From: Lasiosphaeria ovina
Taxonomy: Eukaryota; Ascomycota; Sordariomycetes; Sordariales; Lasiosphaeriaceae
Assembly: GCA_033439765.1 (NCBI GenBank)
Contig: JAULSN010000007.1
Span: 3,098,222-3,162,221, forward strand
Direction of reading: 5' to 3'
DNA length: 64,000 bases
Part shown: in pieces, positions 34,601 through 46,803 of the stretch
Layout of the letters: each line of letters opens with the position of its first letter
How positions within the stretch are numbered: position 1 is the first letter of the stretch
Made by a program: the position numbers and the translations under genes
Notes under the pieces: model-generated
The model's input: the letters and a program-made list of their open reading frames with translations, nothing else
Database searches by the model: none
What the model was told of the DNA's origin: nothing

Positions 34601-35060
34601 ATTACGGTACGGCTGAACTAAGGTCCGTAATGCCGCGACTATACCCTAGCTATTAGCCTTAGTATATAAGCCCCGTTATTCTTAATCGGGACTAGTACTA
34701 CGACCCCGTATATTATTATAAAACTAAAAGCCTATAAAGCCTATAGACTTCTTCTTTTTCCTTTTTCTTTCTTTAGCTTAGTTATTTATAAATCTAATTA
34801 TTCTTTACTTATAATATTATCTCTTATATATACCTACCTTTATATTTAATTAAGCTTATTTCCTTACTTAAGAAGGCTCTAATAATATTCTACCCTTAAT
34901 TAACGATTACGTACGATTATATAAGAAGGATCGTTATAAATTAGAACCTTAGAACTATTTAAATAAGCGCTTTCGGTTTAGGTTTAAGGTTTTTTAAAGA
35001 TAAAAAAATTTAAAATATTAATATATTAAAGTCTTTAAAAAAATATAAATAAATACTTAA

Positions 35061-35562
35061 GCCATTCTAATCCTAACTTTACGAGATATTAAAATACTAA
35101 AGTACTCGGGCTACTCTAATCCTAGCTTTACGAGATACTAAGATACTAAAGCGCTCGGGCTACTCCGATCCTAGCTTTACGAGATACTAAGATACTAAAG
35201 CGCTCGGGCCACTCCGATCCTAGCTTTACGAGATATTAAGATGCTAAAGCGCTCGGGCTATTCCGATCCTAGCTTTACGAGATACTAAGATACTAAAGCG
35301 CTCGGGCTACTCCGATCCTAGCTTTACGAGATACTAAGATACTAAAGCGCTCGGGCTACTCCGATCCTAGCTTTACGAGATACTAAGATACTAAAGCGCT
35401 CGGGCTACTCCGATCCTAGCTTTACGAGATACTAAGATATTAAAGCGCTCGGGCTACTCCGATCCTAGCTTTACGAGATACTAAGATACTAAAGCGCTTA
35501 GGCTACTCCGATCCCAGCTTTACGAGATACTAAGATACTAAAGCGCTCGGGCTATTCCGATC
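35061..35562 (+). repeat. 49-bp tandem repeat array
   Basis: About ten head-to-tail units of 49 bp with the core CTTTACGAGATACTAAGATA and GCGCTCGGGCTACTCCGAT. The first units carry more C-to-T and G-to-A changes than the middle ones. There are no spacers, so it is not CRISPR. Confidence 0.93.
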
Positions 35563-36277
35563 TCGATCTCCCAAGTATATTAAAATCCACGATTATATTA
35601 AAATCCACGATTAAGATAAAAGATTAAAGTACTTATCTTAAATATATTATCTCGTCGTTACGTATAGTTATCTACGGGGTTATATACGAGTACGCGATCG
35701 TAATTAAAAAAGAGTAAAGATAAAGTTAGAGAGTATTATTGTTTTTTTAAAAGTACGCGGTCGCGCTATTTTACGCGTTTTCCCCTTCGCTTAGTATCGG
35801 CGATAAGTAAAAGCGAGGGGTTAAGAGCGCCCCGCTATAAAAATAGTCTATACGTTTATTTTCATAGGAATCCTTTTCTATTTTACCTTATATCGTAGCT
35901 AATCTTTATCTAAATAGAACGCGGGTAGTACTATTAGAAAGCCCTATTTTAGTATATTTTAAGAGTACCTTTATTTTTATTTTTAATAGAGGTATAAACG
36001 CTATATAGTGGTTTGAAGGTAAATCGAGAAAAAGGTTATCCCGGGTATTATAATTAACTATAGCCGCCGTATATAAGTATATATATATAAATTAGCTCGC
36101 CCGCTAAGTACTTAGAGGCCCTCGGAGCCTAGTCTCCATTTTGACCGGATAATTAAGCTCCTCGTCGTCGGATATATAGTAATTATTATTCAAGAAGTTA
36201 GAAGTATATTCCTACAAGTAGCGGGAGGATAAAATACTTAGAAAGGTTCGTTTATTTATATCCGCTAATTATACTAC

Positions 36278-36771
36278 TTGGAAAATTAAATAAAGAGCGC
36301 TATCTATATAAATAGTAGTATTTATTTACTTATATAACTTGGAAAATTAAATAAAGAGCGCCATCTATATAAATAGTAGTATTTATTTACTTATATAACT
36401 TGGAAAATTAAATAAAGAGCGCTATTTATATAAATAGTAGTATTTATTTACTTATACTACTTAGAAAATTAAATAAAGAGCGTTATCTATATAAATAGTA
36501 GTATTTATTTACTTATATTACTTGGAAAATTAAATAAGGAGCGCTATCTATATAAATAGTAGTATTTATTTACTTATACTACTTAGAAAATTAAATAAAG
36601 AACGCTATCTATATAAATAGTAGTATTTATTTACTTATACTACTTGGAAAATTAAATAAAGAGCGCTATCTATATAAATAGTAGTATTTATTTACTTATA
36701 CTACTTAGAAAATTAAATAAAGAGCGCTATCTATATAAATAATAGTCTTTATTTAATTTTCTAAGTAGTAT
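36278..36771 (+). repeat. 61-bp hairpin-derived tandem array
   Basis: About eight units of 61 bp, each with GGAAAATTAAATAAAGAGCG and ATATAAATAGTAGTATTTAT. The last unit (36,698-36,771) completes a long palindrome whose arms TACTACTTAGAAAATTAAAT and the reverse complement pair closely. The same core recurs as isolated hairpins in and around the SNF2 remnants. Confidence 0.92.
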
Positions 36772-37728
36772 AAATTTAGAAATATTCTAATATATATTTT
36801 AATAGGTAGTTAAGTTAGTCCCTCCTACCCTACTTAGACCTACGACTATACTAGCCCTTATATCTATACTTAGTCCTTTACTATACGTACTTAGCGCGGG
36901 CCGTCTAGGGAAATAGAATAAATAGAGCTAAGAGGTATTAACGTCGTAAGGCTACTTCCGAGCGTAAGGAGGTCGGAAATATTTTCCTCGATAGTTTAAT
37001 CGACGATTTTCGTTAAGATAACTAAGAAAGGCGGGGTTAATTCTAAAACGGCTAACGCTAAATAAGAGTAGCTACTAAACCTATAATTTTTTAACGCGTT
37101 CTCTACCTTCTAACTATTAGAAGTTTTCTTTTCCTCCTCCTCGGTTTTAACCTATACTAGCTTTAATCCTTATATATCATTTCTACTACTCTTACTATAA
37201 TTCTAGTAACCTAAACGACGTAAACGAGCGGTAGAGGCGTAGAACTACCCGATTATTCTCTTAAATAATTTAAAGGAGAATTAAAGTATCTTTTTATCCG
37301 ATATTCTATATTACTATAACCCGATTCTCGTCCTCTTATACTCGACGAAGTCGATAAATTTCTACGAAGCGTATAGAAATCGAGAAGTAGGGAATCTTAT
37401 AACGGTATATATATTCTAAATTCGTTTATAGCTATTATATAATAATAAGTTTTCCCTAGGATCCTAGGACGATACCGACGACCGTATAGACGGTACCTAA
37501 TATAACGAATCTCTATCGGGATCTGAATACGGTAGCGGGGACGGTAGGAATATCGGTATTGAACTATACGATAGGGATAGTAGTTAGCCGTACGGAGACT
37601 TATAAGGATTAGAGGACGACGACGGCGACGATAGTAATAACGACGACGAAGGACTTAGTACGAGTAGCGGTCGTAAGAGACCTACTACGTCTAGCGCTAA
37701 GCCGAAAGCTAAGCGGGTTAAGAGAGTT
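36772..37728. other. RIP-mutated DNA upstream of the unknown long frame
   Basis: CA and TG are nearly absent. Acid/base-rich codons such as GACGACGACGG near 37,615 suggest the 5' part of the following decayed gene, but no start can be fixed. Confidence 0.4.
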
Positions 37729-40700
37729 AAGGTATCTACGCTAAGCTAGCTTATCGAGAACCTTAAACCCTAGGATCCCCTTATTATCTACGAGGAGTAC
37801 TATTACCTATACTCTATAATCTAGACCGTTAACGATAAGGTTCTATAATAGCCCGAGATAGCCGACCGAGAAGCGGAGATCTTAGTAGTCCTCTCGCTTC
37901 TTAGCTATATCTTTAGCCGGTAAGGATAGGACCACTTCCGGTCGCTATATAAAGAGTACTATATAAGGCGTAAGGAATATAAAACCGTATTAATAATATC
38001 GATAACTATTACTTCCGAGCTCTAGGAGCTAGGCTATACGACGTTATCGCGGTTTATAATACTATAGAGCGGCTTAAAATAGGAAGAGGCCGAAGGTCTA
38101 AGGTATATAGACTTACGGTACCTTAAGGCGTACCTCGAGCTAGTCCGGATTTAGGAATCTATTAACTTACGGGACGCGAACCGGCTAGAAGAGCTTAAGG
38201 TCCTTCGCCGTTCTAATACCTTCTAGGAATTCCTTAGCGATAATAAACTCCTTAGTAAACGGGGTAGTATATATAAGTTATACTTAACCTCGTTCGTTAT
38301 ATATTAATTAGGTATTTCTAATAAGAAATTCATTATTACCGCCTCCCGTTATAAACCCCTCCTTACCCTAGTTCGGTATTTTAGAGAGGGTATATTAGCT
38401 TTCGTACCTCGGAGTAGGCTACTCGTACTCTTCTATCGGGTATATATCGTAATAGTAAAAGAAGGAGGGTAAGCGCTCTCTATAATTATCGTAAAGATAA
38501 AGTAGGAGTTTCCCGGTATTACCGACCTCTACTCCGAGGCGTTAGGTAGCTTGGTAGAGCCTATCTTCGAATAGAGCGACCTACGACCGACCTTAGGCCT
38601 CGCGCTTCTAGATATAGGGGAAATCTCGACGTTCCGTTCTAAGGGCGTATAGGAGTTAGTAACGAGCGGAGCTAGTATAAGCCCCGTACTAAGGGTTATC
38701 GAATTATAAGACGGGGATAAATTAGAGACTAACGATAGAGACGTAGCTAGGGAGGTAAACTTCTCCGATTTAGACTAGAGACCGCTAAGAGGGGCCGAAG
38801 AGATATTATATATAAATTTTATAAATCTCTATAACGCTCGACGACGTATCGCCCTATATTAAACGGTCGTATAAATACTTAGTTCCGACGCGATCTCTAT
38901 ATACTAGGCCTTATCTATATAAACGCGACGCTAAGATATCCTAAGGCCGGGGGTCTTATCTATATAAACGCGACCCCGTAACGTTCCGAGGCCGGGGGGG
39001 CTAAATATCCTACGAGGCTCGGACTAGGCCTTAACGCTATAAATACGGATAAGGGTAGAGATACTCTACGGCTAGGAGATTCGACGCCGGCGATTCGTCT
39101 AATAGGCTAGGGAGATATAAGCGTTACCTTAGCGTTAGAATAGTTAGGAAATTATCTCTACGAGATATCCCAAGGCCGGGTAGTCGGTCTAACGAGACTA
39201 GGAAATACGAGTTCTCGCTCTACGGTCTAAGGTAGCGCTAGGAGGGGCTCGGATATAGGTAGGGACGGGTATTTCGCCCTAGGCTATCTCGGACAAATAC
39301 GAGGCGGGTTAAACCTTATTATTATAAGAGCGGAGCTTAATCCGAGTATTACGCGATACTAAGATAACTTATAAGAGAGCTTGGGGGTATAGACGCTATA
39401 ATAGTATATCGCGGGTTATATTTATAGTAGGGTCTAGGGGATTCTATAAGTACGGGGAAGAGACTTTCTAATCCGAGTATTATATCTATAGCTATCCTAC
39501 TTTCGGGTTTATATAATAATTAGACTCCTTCTCTCGTATAGTTAACCTCTCTCTCTTATATAATATTATAAGACTCCGAAAACTCTACGCTATTATACCT
39601 CGTAAGGGGGTATAACATCTATACTCTCCTAGCCTTACCGAACTCTTAGTAGAAACCTTAACCACCTCTAGAATTAATAGGATCGAGGTTATTATCCCTA
39701 GCCGGGCCTATAGCCTTATTAGCCGTACTCCCGTAGTATAGCCGGCTAGTACCCTTACTCTAATTACCGTTCTATATAATATACTATAGTATCTATAGCG
39801 CCTATACTCTCTTAGCCTTACCGAACGCTTAGCGGAAACCTCGACTACCTCTAGTACTAGTAGGATCGAGGTTATTATCCCTAGCCGGACCTACGGCCTT
39901 ACCGGCCACGCTTACGCGACTTAGCGTTAACTATTAGGCGGGAGCTAACGAGGACCTATAGCTAGGTATCTCTCTCCCGAAATATAACTACTAATATTAA
40001 TTAATACTTACTCGTCTTCGTATCTATCTAGGTCCTAGAATAAACGTCCTACCCCTATTAACTCCTAGGTAGCTCTAAAGAGGTAGAAGATAAGGGAGGA
40101 CCGCCGCGGGGCTACTCCGGCCGGCGACGAGAATAAGGAGCCTTCCGAATCTCCCTCTAGATTATAGAGCGATATGGAGTAGGATAGCTATACCCTCTAA
40201 TAGGGATCTAAGCCGTTATAAGAGTAGGAGGAGTAGGAATTCCCGGATTATATCTCGGAGTAGCTTAATAATAGTAACGGCCCCGTTAGGTAATAACTAC
40301 GGCTCCTACTAGTTACCTCTATATTAGAGTAGATCCGAAGCGCCTAAGATAATAAGCGTAGGCTCGCCCGTTATATTATTTACGTACTTTATATTAGTAT
40401 AATTCCGTATCCGCTAGTAGCCTACGCTCTCGACGAAGAGGGCTATCGGAGATTATATACGCGCTACTAGGGGCTACGTTATACTTATAACGTCGAAGAT
40501 AGGAGCTACCCCTCGAGCGTTACCGAGCTAGATCTTAATCTAGGGATCTATCGTACCCGCGAAGATATCCTAGGTCTCTAGCTTAATAGGGATCGCCTCG
40601 CCTTCCCTAGCCCCGGCCGCCTTTAGAACCTCTTCTCCGGACCGCTATAAGAGGGCGAGGAGATATACCTCTATAGGGATATACCCTATAAGCTACCTCT

Positions 40701-43330
40701 ATAATACTCGCTTAAGGATATCGATAGCTCTATCGCCGTCTTCTCGGACCTAAACTCCTTCCGTACGTTAATTAGTCTTCTAGTTATAGCGTAGCCTACC
40801 GCGCTCCTAGGGTATTCTATTTACCTCTAATTCGATCTAGAGGTCGAGGGGAAGATAACCGAGGTCCCTATTTATAAGATCCCCTATATCCTATTCGCTA
40901 TTACCGGCACCCGGTCTTACCTAATTTACGCGTTCTTCCCCGTAATATATTAGCCTAAGTATTCTATCTTCCTTAGCGATAAGACGTATACGACGTTTTA
41001 TAACGATCTCCTACGCCCCGCCCTCGAGGAATTCTTATATAGGGTAGAGTCGGTAAGGTATACTAGGGATACCGTATCCTAGACCTCCTAGTATATCCCC
41101 CCGGACTTCCTCGCGGTATAGAACGCTTCCCGGGCTAACCTAGAGAGGTCCGGTAAGGACGGTAGCGCGCGCGGGAGGCTGATCGGTATTACTATTAACC
41201 CGTCGAAAGATGCCGTAGTCTAGTACCGTATAGTACGGACGCTCGAGACCGCCTACGCGTTCGAGACCGACGACCCCCAAGACTCTACCCTCCGCCTATT
41301 CTACGGTATATTCTTCCTCTACGACGGTAAGGGCCTAAAACTCGAGACGTAGCGGTAGAGGACCCTCTCGGAGTATATCCGAGACTTCTAGTACGGATAG
41401 TCTATATACTTCGACGAGGTCTTATCCGTCGAGAACTAGGACCGATAGTATATCGATATCGTAATAGAGGTTATATCGGTTCCCGACGGGAACTATCCGT
41501 AAGGCTTAATACTACTCGCTAAGCGCTATTATACGTATAATACGGTAAAGTTCGTACTAGATAGGTAGCTTAGAGACCCTCGCTAAGCCGGTAGGCGCGG
41601 GTCGGAAAGCGCGAGCGACTCTAATACCGGGGAGGACGACTAGGCGATAGTAACGGCCGGGGGGTCTCGTAATACGCTATTCTAACTACCTCCCGTATAG
41701 AGGGCCACCCTAACCGAGTACCCTATCGGCCTCCTTAGGAACGCTATAACGCTTATAGCCGAGCCTAAACGTAACTACTTATACGCCGCGTACGGGCTAG
41801 TATATATATAGACGTATAGCCCGCTTAAGGAACGCTTCGACGTATAGAGGATCTATCCGTTCTCCTACCCCGGTATCGCTAACCTAGGCTATAGTAAGGC
41901 CGACTATAATAGTATTAATATCCTCTAGAAGATAAATAACGACCGGTTAGCCGCTAAGAGAGCGGATATCTAATCTAGGAGGCGCGTCGCGTATACTCTA
42001 TAGTATACTAAGACCGAGAACTTTAGGTAACGTACCGAACTCCGCGTAACCCTCGGCCTCGTATATATTATCTAGTAAGAAGACGAGAGCTAGGCGGAAT
42101 TCCTCGGCGAGCTATCCTAGGAGACGTAGGTCTAGAGCTCGGGGTAGTTTACTAAGGTCATCTCCTTAGGGGAAGCGTAGGCCGACGTAAATAATATTAC
42201 GTTCCCCTCTAACGCCTTCTATATTTATAGGACCGACGAGTTTAGGGATTTTATATAGGGTAATATCCATAAGCACCTTATAGTATTCGATACTATTAGG
42301 GCTCTATATAGTCCTAAGTAGGCTACGCCGCTAGAGGTCGCGAAACTATATAGGTTACTTATCCTCGGCCTACGCTACTTTATCTCGTATCTCCTACTAA
42401 ACGAGGCCTAGATACTTAATACCCTATTACGCCGCTCTACCCTCGAGACTAGGAAGCCCGGCTTCGGGCTATAAGAGACGATAAACCGGCTCGGCTTCGG
42501 GTTCTTCTACTATAGTATAGTCGACTAGCGGTAGTTAAAGATCTCTAAAGAGTACGTTAATAGCGTAACTCTTCCGGGCTTCTAAGTTATTACGAGGTAT
42601 TTACCTATTATAGAGTACTAGGAGACCTAGTCCTTCCTCGACGAGCTCCTAGAGATTATCGACGACTAGACGCCGCGCGAAGTCTCCGAGTTCGTCCTTA
42701 AGAAATACGCCTATCTCCTACTCCAGAACTATCGCTAAGTAGCGTTCCTTAAGTTACTCGGTAATAAGTAGAAGTAGCCCCTAACCCCGGTTAACGGCCG
42801 CTCCTTTTATTTCCCGGGACTACGAGAAGAGGCTAGGAAGGTCGGTAGGGACGTCGGGATAGTTAAGGGTAATAAGAGACGCTTTAAATAGATAGATACC
42901 TTCTTCGTCTAGACGTAGGATAGTACTGATATCGGGTTCGGACGGGTATATACCGAGTACCTATCGTACTAGACGCTCTACCGCGTAGCCTCCGATAGCC
43001 TCGATATAGTAAGTAAGTAAGTAATATATATAAATATTATTCGTCTTTTATCCTCTATAGGCTATCGATACCGTACCGCGGGGCTTATTATGGATCTCTA
43101 TCGCGAGAGCCGTCGCTATCGCGAGGGACGAGTACGAGGCTATAAGGGCTCCCGCGCTAGTGCTTAGTTATCTAGATAGAGTTACTAGCGCCGATACCGC
43201 GAAGGCCTAGATCGCCTACGGGCGAAGCCTCGCCTACTATAAATAATAATCGTCTTCTATCTCGGTCTTCTATCTCGATCTTTTATTTCAGTCTCCTATC
43301 TCGATCTCCCATCTCGGTCGTCTTCTATCT
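37729..43330 (+). pseudogene. RIP-killed long gene of unknown family
   Basis: One frame stays readable from 37,729 to about 43,005 if TAA and TAG are read through. Almost all stops fit CAA, CAG or TGG changed by RIP. The parts I translated (37,729-38,600 and 40,261-43,000) read like normal protein, for example ADREAEILVVLSLLSYIFSR near 37,860 and TLRLFYGIFFLYDGKGLKLE near 41,285. An intron-like GTAAGTAAGT...CTATAG follows at about 43,009-43,058, then an Arg-rich end. I do not recognise a domain. Two 99-bp direct repeats (39,620-39,718 and 39,803-39,901) lie inside. It precedes the SNF2 remnant on the same strand and may be the other gene of one element. Confidence 0.6.
39620..39901 (+). repeat. 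99-bp direct repeat pair
   Basis: Two copies 183 bp apart, sharing AGCCTTACCGAAC and GGATCGAGGTTATTATCCCT. The offset is a multiple of three, so the duplication was in frame. Confidence 0.85.
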
Positions 43331-43805
43331 CTCTTATTATATATTAGAACCGTATCCGAACGTATCTCCTATAGAGAGGTAATTAGTATTAGCTTTATAA
43401 CTATACTCGGTATAATTACTTAATACTAAGCCGGGGTTCTGGCGCGGGGCCTTAGATAGATAGCGAGAAGGACCCGCGTCCGGGTACGGGGTACGGGACT
43501 AATAAGGGGACTCGGTCCATTAATATAGTAGTAAAGCCGAGGCGTAAGTAATAGTTATATAATATATAATAGTTATATAATATAATATATAATAAGGCCT
43601 TTTATAAATACTACTACTTAGTATAATTTATTAATAGTATTATTTAACGGAGTAGTACTCTCGTCTTACCTTCGTAGATCTAGTAGGTAGAAATTAAAAG
43701 TAAGGCTATTACGCGCTCTTATATATAACTATATAAGGCCTACTTCCTCGCCCCCGTAGGCAGCTATATTACTAATTAAACTCTCCCTTTTATTCTTTTT
43801 AAGGA

Positions 43806-43894
43806 TTATATTACTTATATAAGTAGTAGTATTTTTAAAATAGGGCTATCTATTCGAATAGTACTATTTTTAAATTTTACTAAGTAGTATAATT
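43806..43894. repeat. Hairpin H1, upstream of helicase copy 1
   Basis: Imperfect palindrome with outer arms ATTATATTACTTA and TAAGTAGTATAAT. Its middle is less well paired than the other hairpins. It sits just before the first readable exon. Confidence 0.6.
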
Positions 43895-44558
43895 AATAAG
43901 TATAAGCGACGAAGAAGGCTCCGACTCCGACGGAGCCGCGGCTACGCCTATAGCTTAACCTAAATACGGGCGTAGTCGGCCTAAGAAGGATAAGGCTATT
44001 ACGAAAGAGCTTACCGAAACTCCGAAGAAGACGAAAGTCGTCTTTAAGCTTATAGTCGGTAACTTCGATATTACCTATACGACGTTCTTCGTTAATAACC
44101 CGGAGATCTAATTATACTAGGCTATTCCGCTCCCGCCGTAGGAGAAATAGCGCCTTATATCGACCGATAAAGATTAGAAACGGTAATAGCGCGACTACGC
44201 GAGTAGCTAGATAACGTAGAAAGGAATCCGCCTCTATATAGGGTATTATAATCTCGCTAAACTACTTATAAACCCCTCGCCCGCGTATTAGAAGACCCTA
44301 AAGCGCGAATACCGCCCGACCTTCGAGGTAGTATACCCGGATACGAAGTTCCTAAACTAGGACGGCGGCGTTAGTATAGACTTTATTAAGAACGCGAAGA
44401 AGGTCTAGCTAGACGGCTAGAAGCTCGCCGCCCTAATACTCTTCTCTCTCGGTATAGCCACTAGTACTATCGCGGGAATCCTTAGGTATAAGATAGCGGG
44501 TCTATTAACCTATTATACCGATATAAATAGTAAGCTCTATTAATACCCCCTCCTCCGA

Positions 44559-44636
44559 TTCTACTACTTAGTATATTAAATAAAGAGTATTATTTATATA
44601 GATAATACTCTTTATTTAATATATTAAGTAATAGAA
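44559..44636. repeat. Hairpin H2, intronic
   Basis: Palindrome of about 78 bp. The arms of about 35 bp pair with two mismatches around the core TTAAATAAAGAGTATTAT, with a loop of 7 nt. It lies between a GTAAGC donor (44,530) and a TTTAG acceptor (about 44,681), with a TCTAATTAAC branch-like site after the hairpin. Confidence 0.85.
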
Positions 44637-46019
44637 TTTAAGAGCTCTAATTAACTTTATTCTAATATCGGATATCTTTAGCCTAATCGCCTTCTTCCTA
44701 AAGGGTAATACGGGATATAGGGCTAATATCGAGCCGAAGTAAGCGGGTATATCGCTAGACGACTAGGGATCGGTCTATAGTTAGATTCCCGCCCTATTTA
44801 ACTAGAACCCGTATATAGTACTATTTATATAGCTAGCTACGAGTAATAACTAGACCTAGCCTATTACGATCTATAAGGGTAACGTTATTAAGGGTATCGC
44901 TAGCGGAGAGACCGAAGAGGATCTTACTAGGATTAATATCTATATTACGATCGTCGTTACCGTACTCCTCTATCTTAAGACCGTTACGATAGAGCCCGGC
45001 TTTAGCGGGGATAAGCGGTTCGTATAGGACTTTAGTAAGCCTAATACTATTAGTAGTTTCGTACCGGACGACTAGTTATATAGTTTCTACTATTTAATAT
45101 TCTTCCTATAGCGCCGCCGTAAGAACCCTATCGACGGCTAGGAAGGTTCTAGGGCTACGGCGAAGCCTATATAGGTATTCCGTCCTTAGGACCTCGACTC
45201 CGTCCTTACTAAGGCGGAATACTACCTCGTAGTATATAACGTAGTAGCTATATCTACGATTAACGTTATATAGACTCTAGAGAAGGGTAAGGGTAAGATA
45301 GTCGAGGAGGAGGAGGAGCTAACTATTACTAAGGCGGTTAAGCGTATATACCACTATACGGTAGTACTCTTAAGTATAGACTCGTTCTACTATCTAAACC
45401 GCCTAGCGGCGAGAGGGTCTAACCCCTCGTAGGGTACCCTGCCGGAGGATATCGACCTACCCCCGCTCGACGTTAAGCTTATCCGCCGTCTCGCGGCCGT
45501 CTAGTACGAGAACGGACGCCTCTACCGGCCGGTAATAAGCTATATTAAGGAAGACGTCGCTAAGACGTTTCCTATATTTTTCCCCGATAAGTAGTCGTTT
45601 AGCGACTATATAGGTACTTAGGAACTACTCGTAGATAAGCTCGCTAACGAAGCCGACGGCGCGGATATAAACTAGGAGACTACCCGCGAACGGGTAACGA
45701 ACGACCTATAGTAGAGCTTCTAGATTAAGTCGATTATTATCCGAGGTTACCCCTTTAAGGAGGTACCGAGGTTTACGGACGAGTAAATATTAATTAAGGC
45801 CGTAGAGCTTAGAGGATAGATATCGGTAGAGGATATATAGGCGTATATCGCGGAGCTAAACGCCTACGGACTAGACCCGATCCCTAATAATCGGAAATAG
45901 GGTTCGTTTAACTACGGCGCGCTTAAAGAGCTATATAAGTAGGCCTAATAGGACCTTAGCGGAGTTAACTAGAGAGCTATAATACTATACTAGTTAATCG
46001 GTAAGTATCTTCTTCCTAA

Positions 46020-46099
46020 ATTATATTATTTAATAAATTAAATAAAGAGTACTATTTATATAAATAGTACTCTTTATTTCGTTTACTAAGTAGTATAAT
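46020..46099. repeat. Hairpin H3, intronic
   Basis: Palindrome of 80 bp around TAAATAAAGAGTACTATTTA. It sits 19 bp after a GTAAGT donor, with TTACTAAT and an ACTAG acceptor downstream (about 46,159). Confidence 0.87.
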
Positions 46100-46723
46100 C
46101 TAAGGCTCTAATATAAGGTTATTACTAATATATTATATAAATACTTAAATAATATACTAGATAGAGACTTCCCCTCTTATATCTTAGATATTAATAAACG
46201 AGGTCGGTATTAGTAAGACGTTTATATACCTCTTTAACGTCTATCTAAGGATAGAATACCTTAAGAGGGAGTATAAGAAGGGAAACTATATCGAGACTAG
46301 TCCCTAACTCGTCGTAATACTAGCTAACCTCGTCGCCTAGATATTTCGAGAAGGATACGAGAACTTCCCGGGTCTTACCTTTTATAGCTTCTATAGAATT
46401 ACCGCTAACCTCCCCTAGGACGACCCGTAGAAGCTAGCGACCGTATCGATTAACTAGCTTCGGATCCTTATTAAGATATAGTATTAGGCGCGTCTCGACC
46501 CCAAAACGGCTAGTTACGTCGTTATCTCGTCTTATATAACTTTATACCGCCGTTAGATAAAGAAGTCTACGAAGGAATTCGACGTAGAAGAATATAACGG
46601 AGATTAGCGGCCGGATAAGACTACACGGCCCGAGAACGAAGAGGGGGAGATTACTAAGGATAACGAGGATTACTTCGAGGAACTAGAGAAGTATAAACTA
46701 GGCGATAAGTAAGCTTATTCCTA

Positions 46724-46803
46724 ATTATACTATTTAGTAGATTAAATAAAGAGTACTATTTACTTAAGTAGTATTCTTTATTTAATCTATTAAATAGTAT
46801 AAT
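46724..46803. repeat. Hairpin H4, intronic
   Basis: Palindrome of 80 bp between a GTAAGC donor at 46,709 and a TATAG acceptor at 46,841, with TTATTAAT as the possible branch site. Confidence 0.87.

Larger units (their letters stand above)
33243..34854. mobile_element. Inverted-arm element enclosing a truncated copia fragment
   Basis: The first arm (33,243-33,480) and the reverse complement of the second (34,601-34,854) match along their length. Shared landmarks include TAAATAACTAAGCTAAAGAA, GGGGTCGT, TAGTCCCGATTAAG and GACCTTAGTTC. The differences seen are C-to-T or G-to-A, and only the second arm is heavily RIP-mutated. The enclosed 1.1 kb is a copia fragment: the 3' part of an LTR, a primer-binding site and degenerate gag. 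It is truncated exactly at both arms. Confidence 0.7.

Noticed and set aside
35061..36771. CRISPR-like regular repeats
   Set aside because: Units are contiguous, have no unique spacers, and the genome is fungal.
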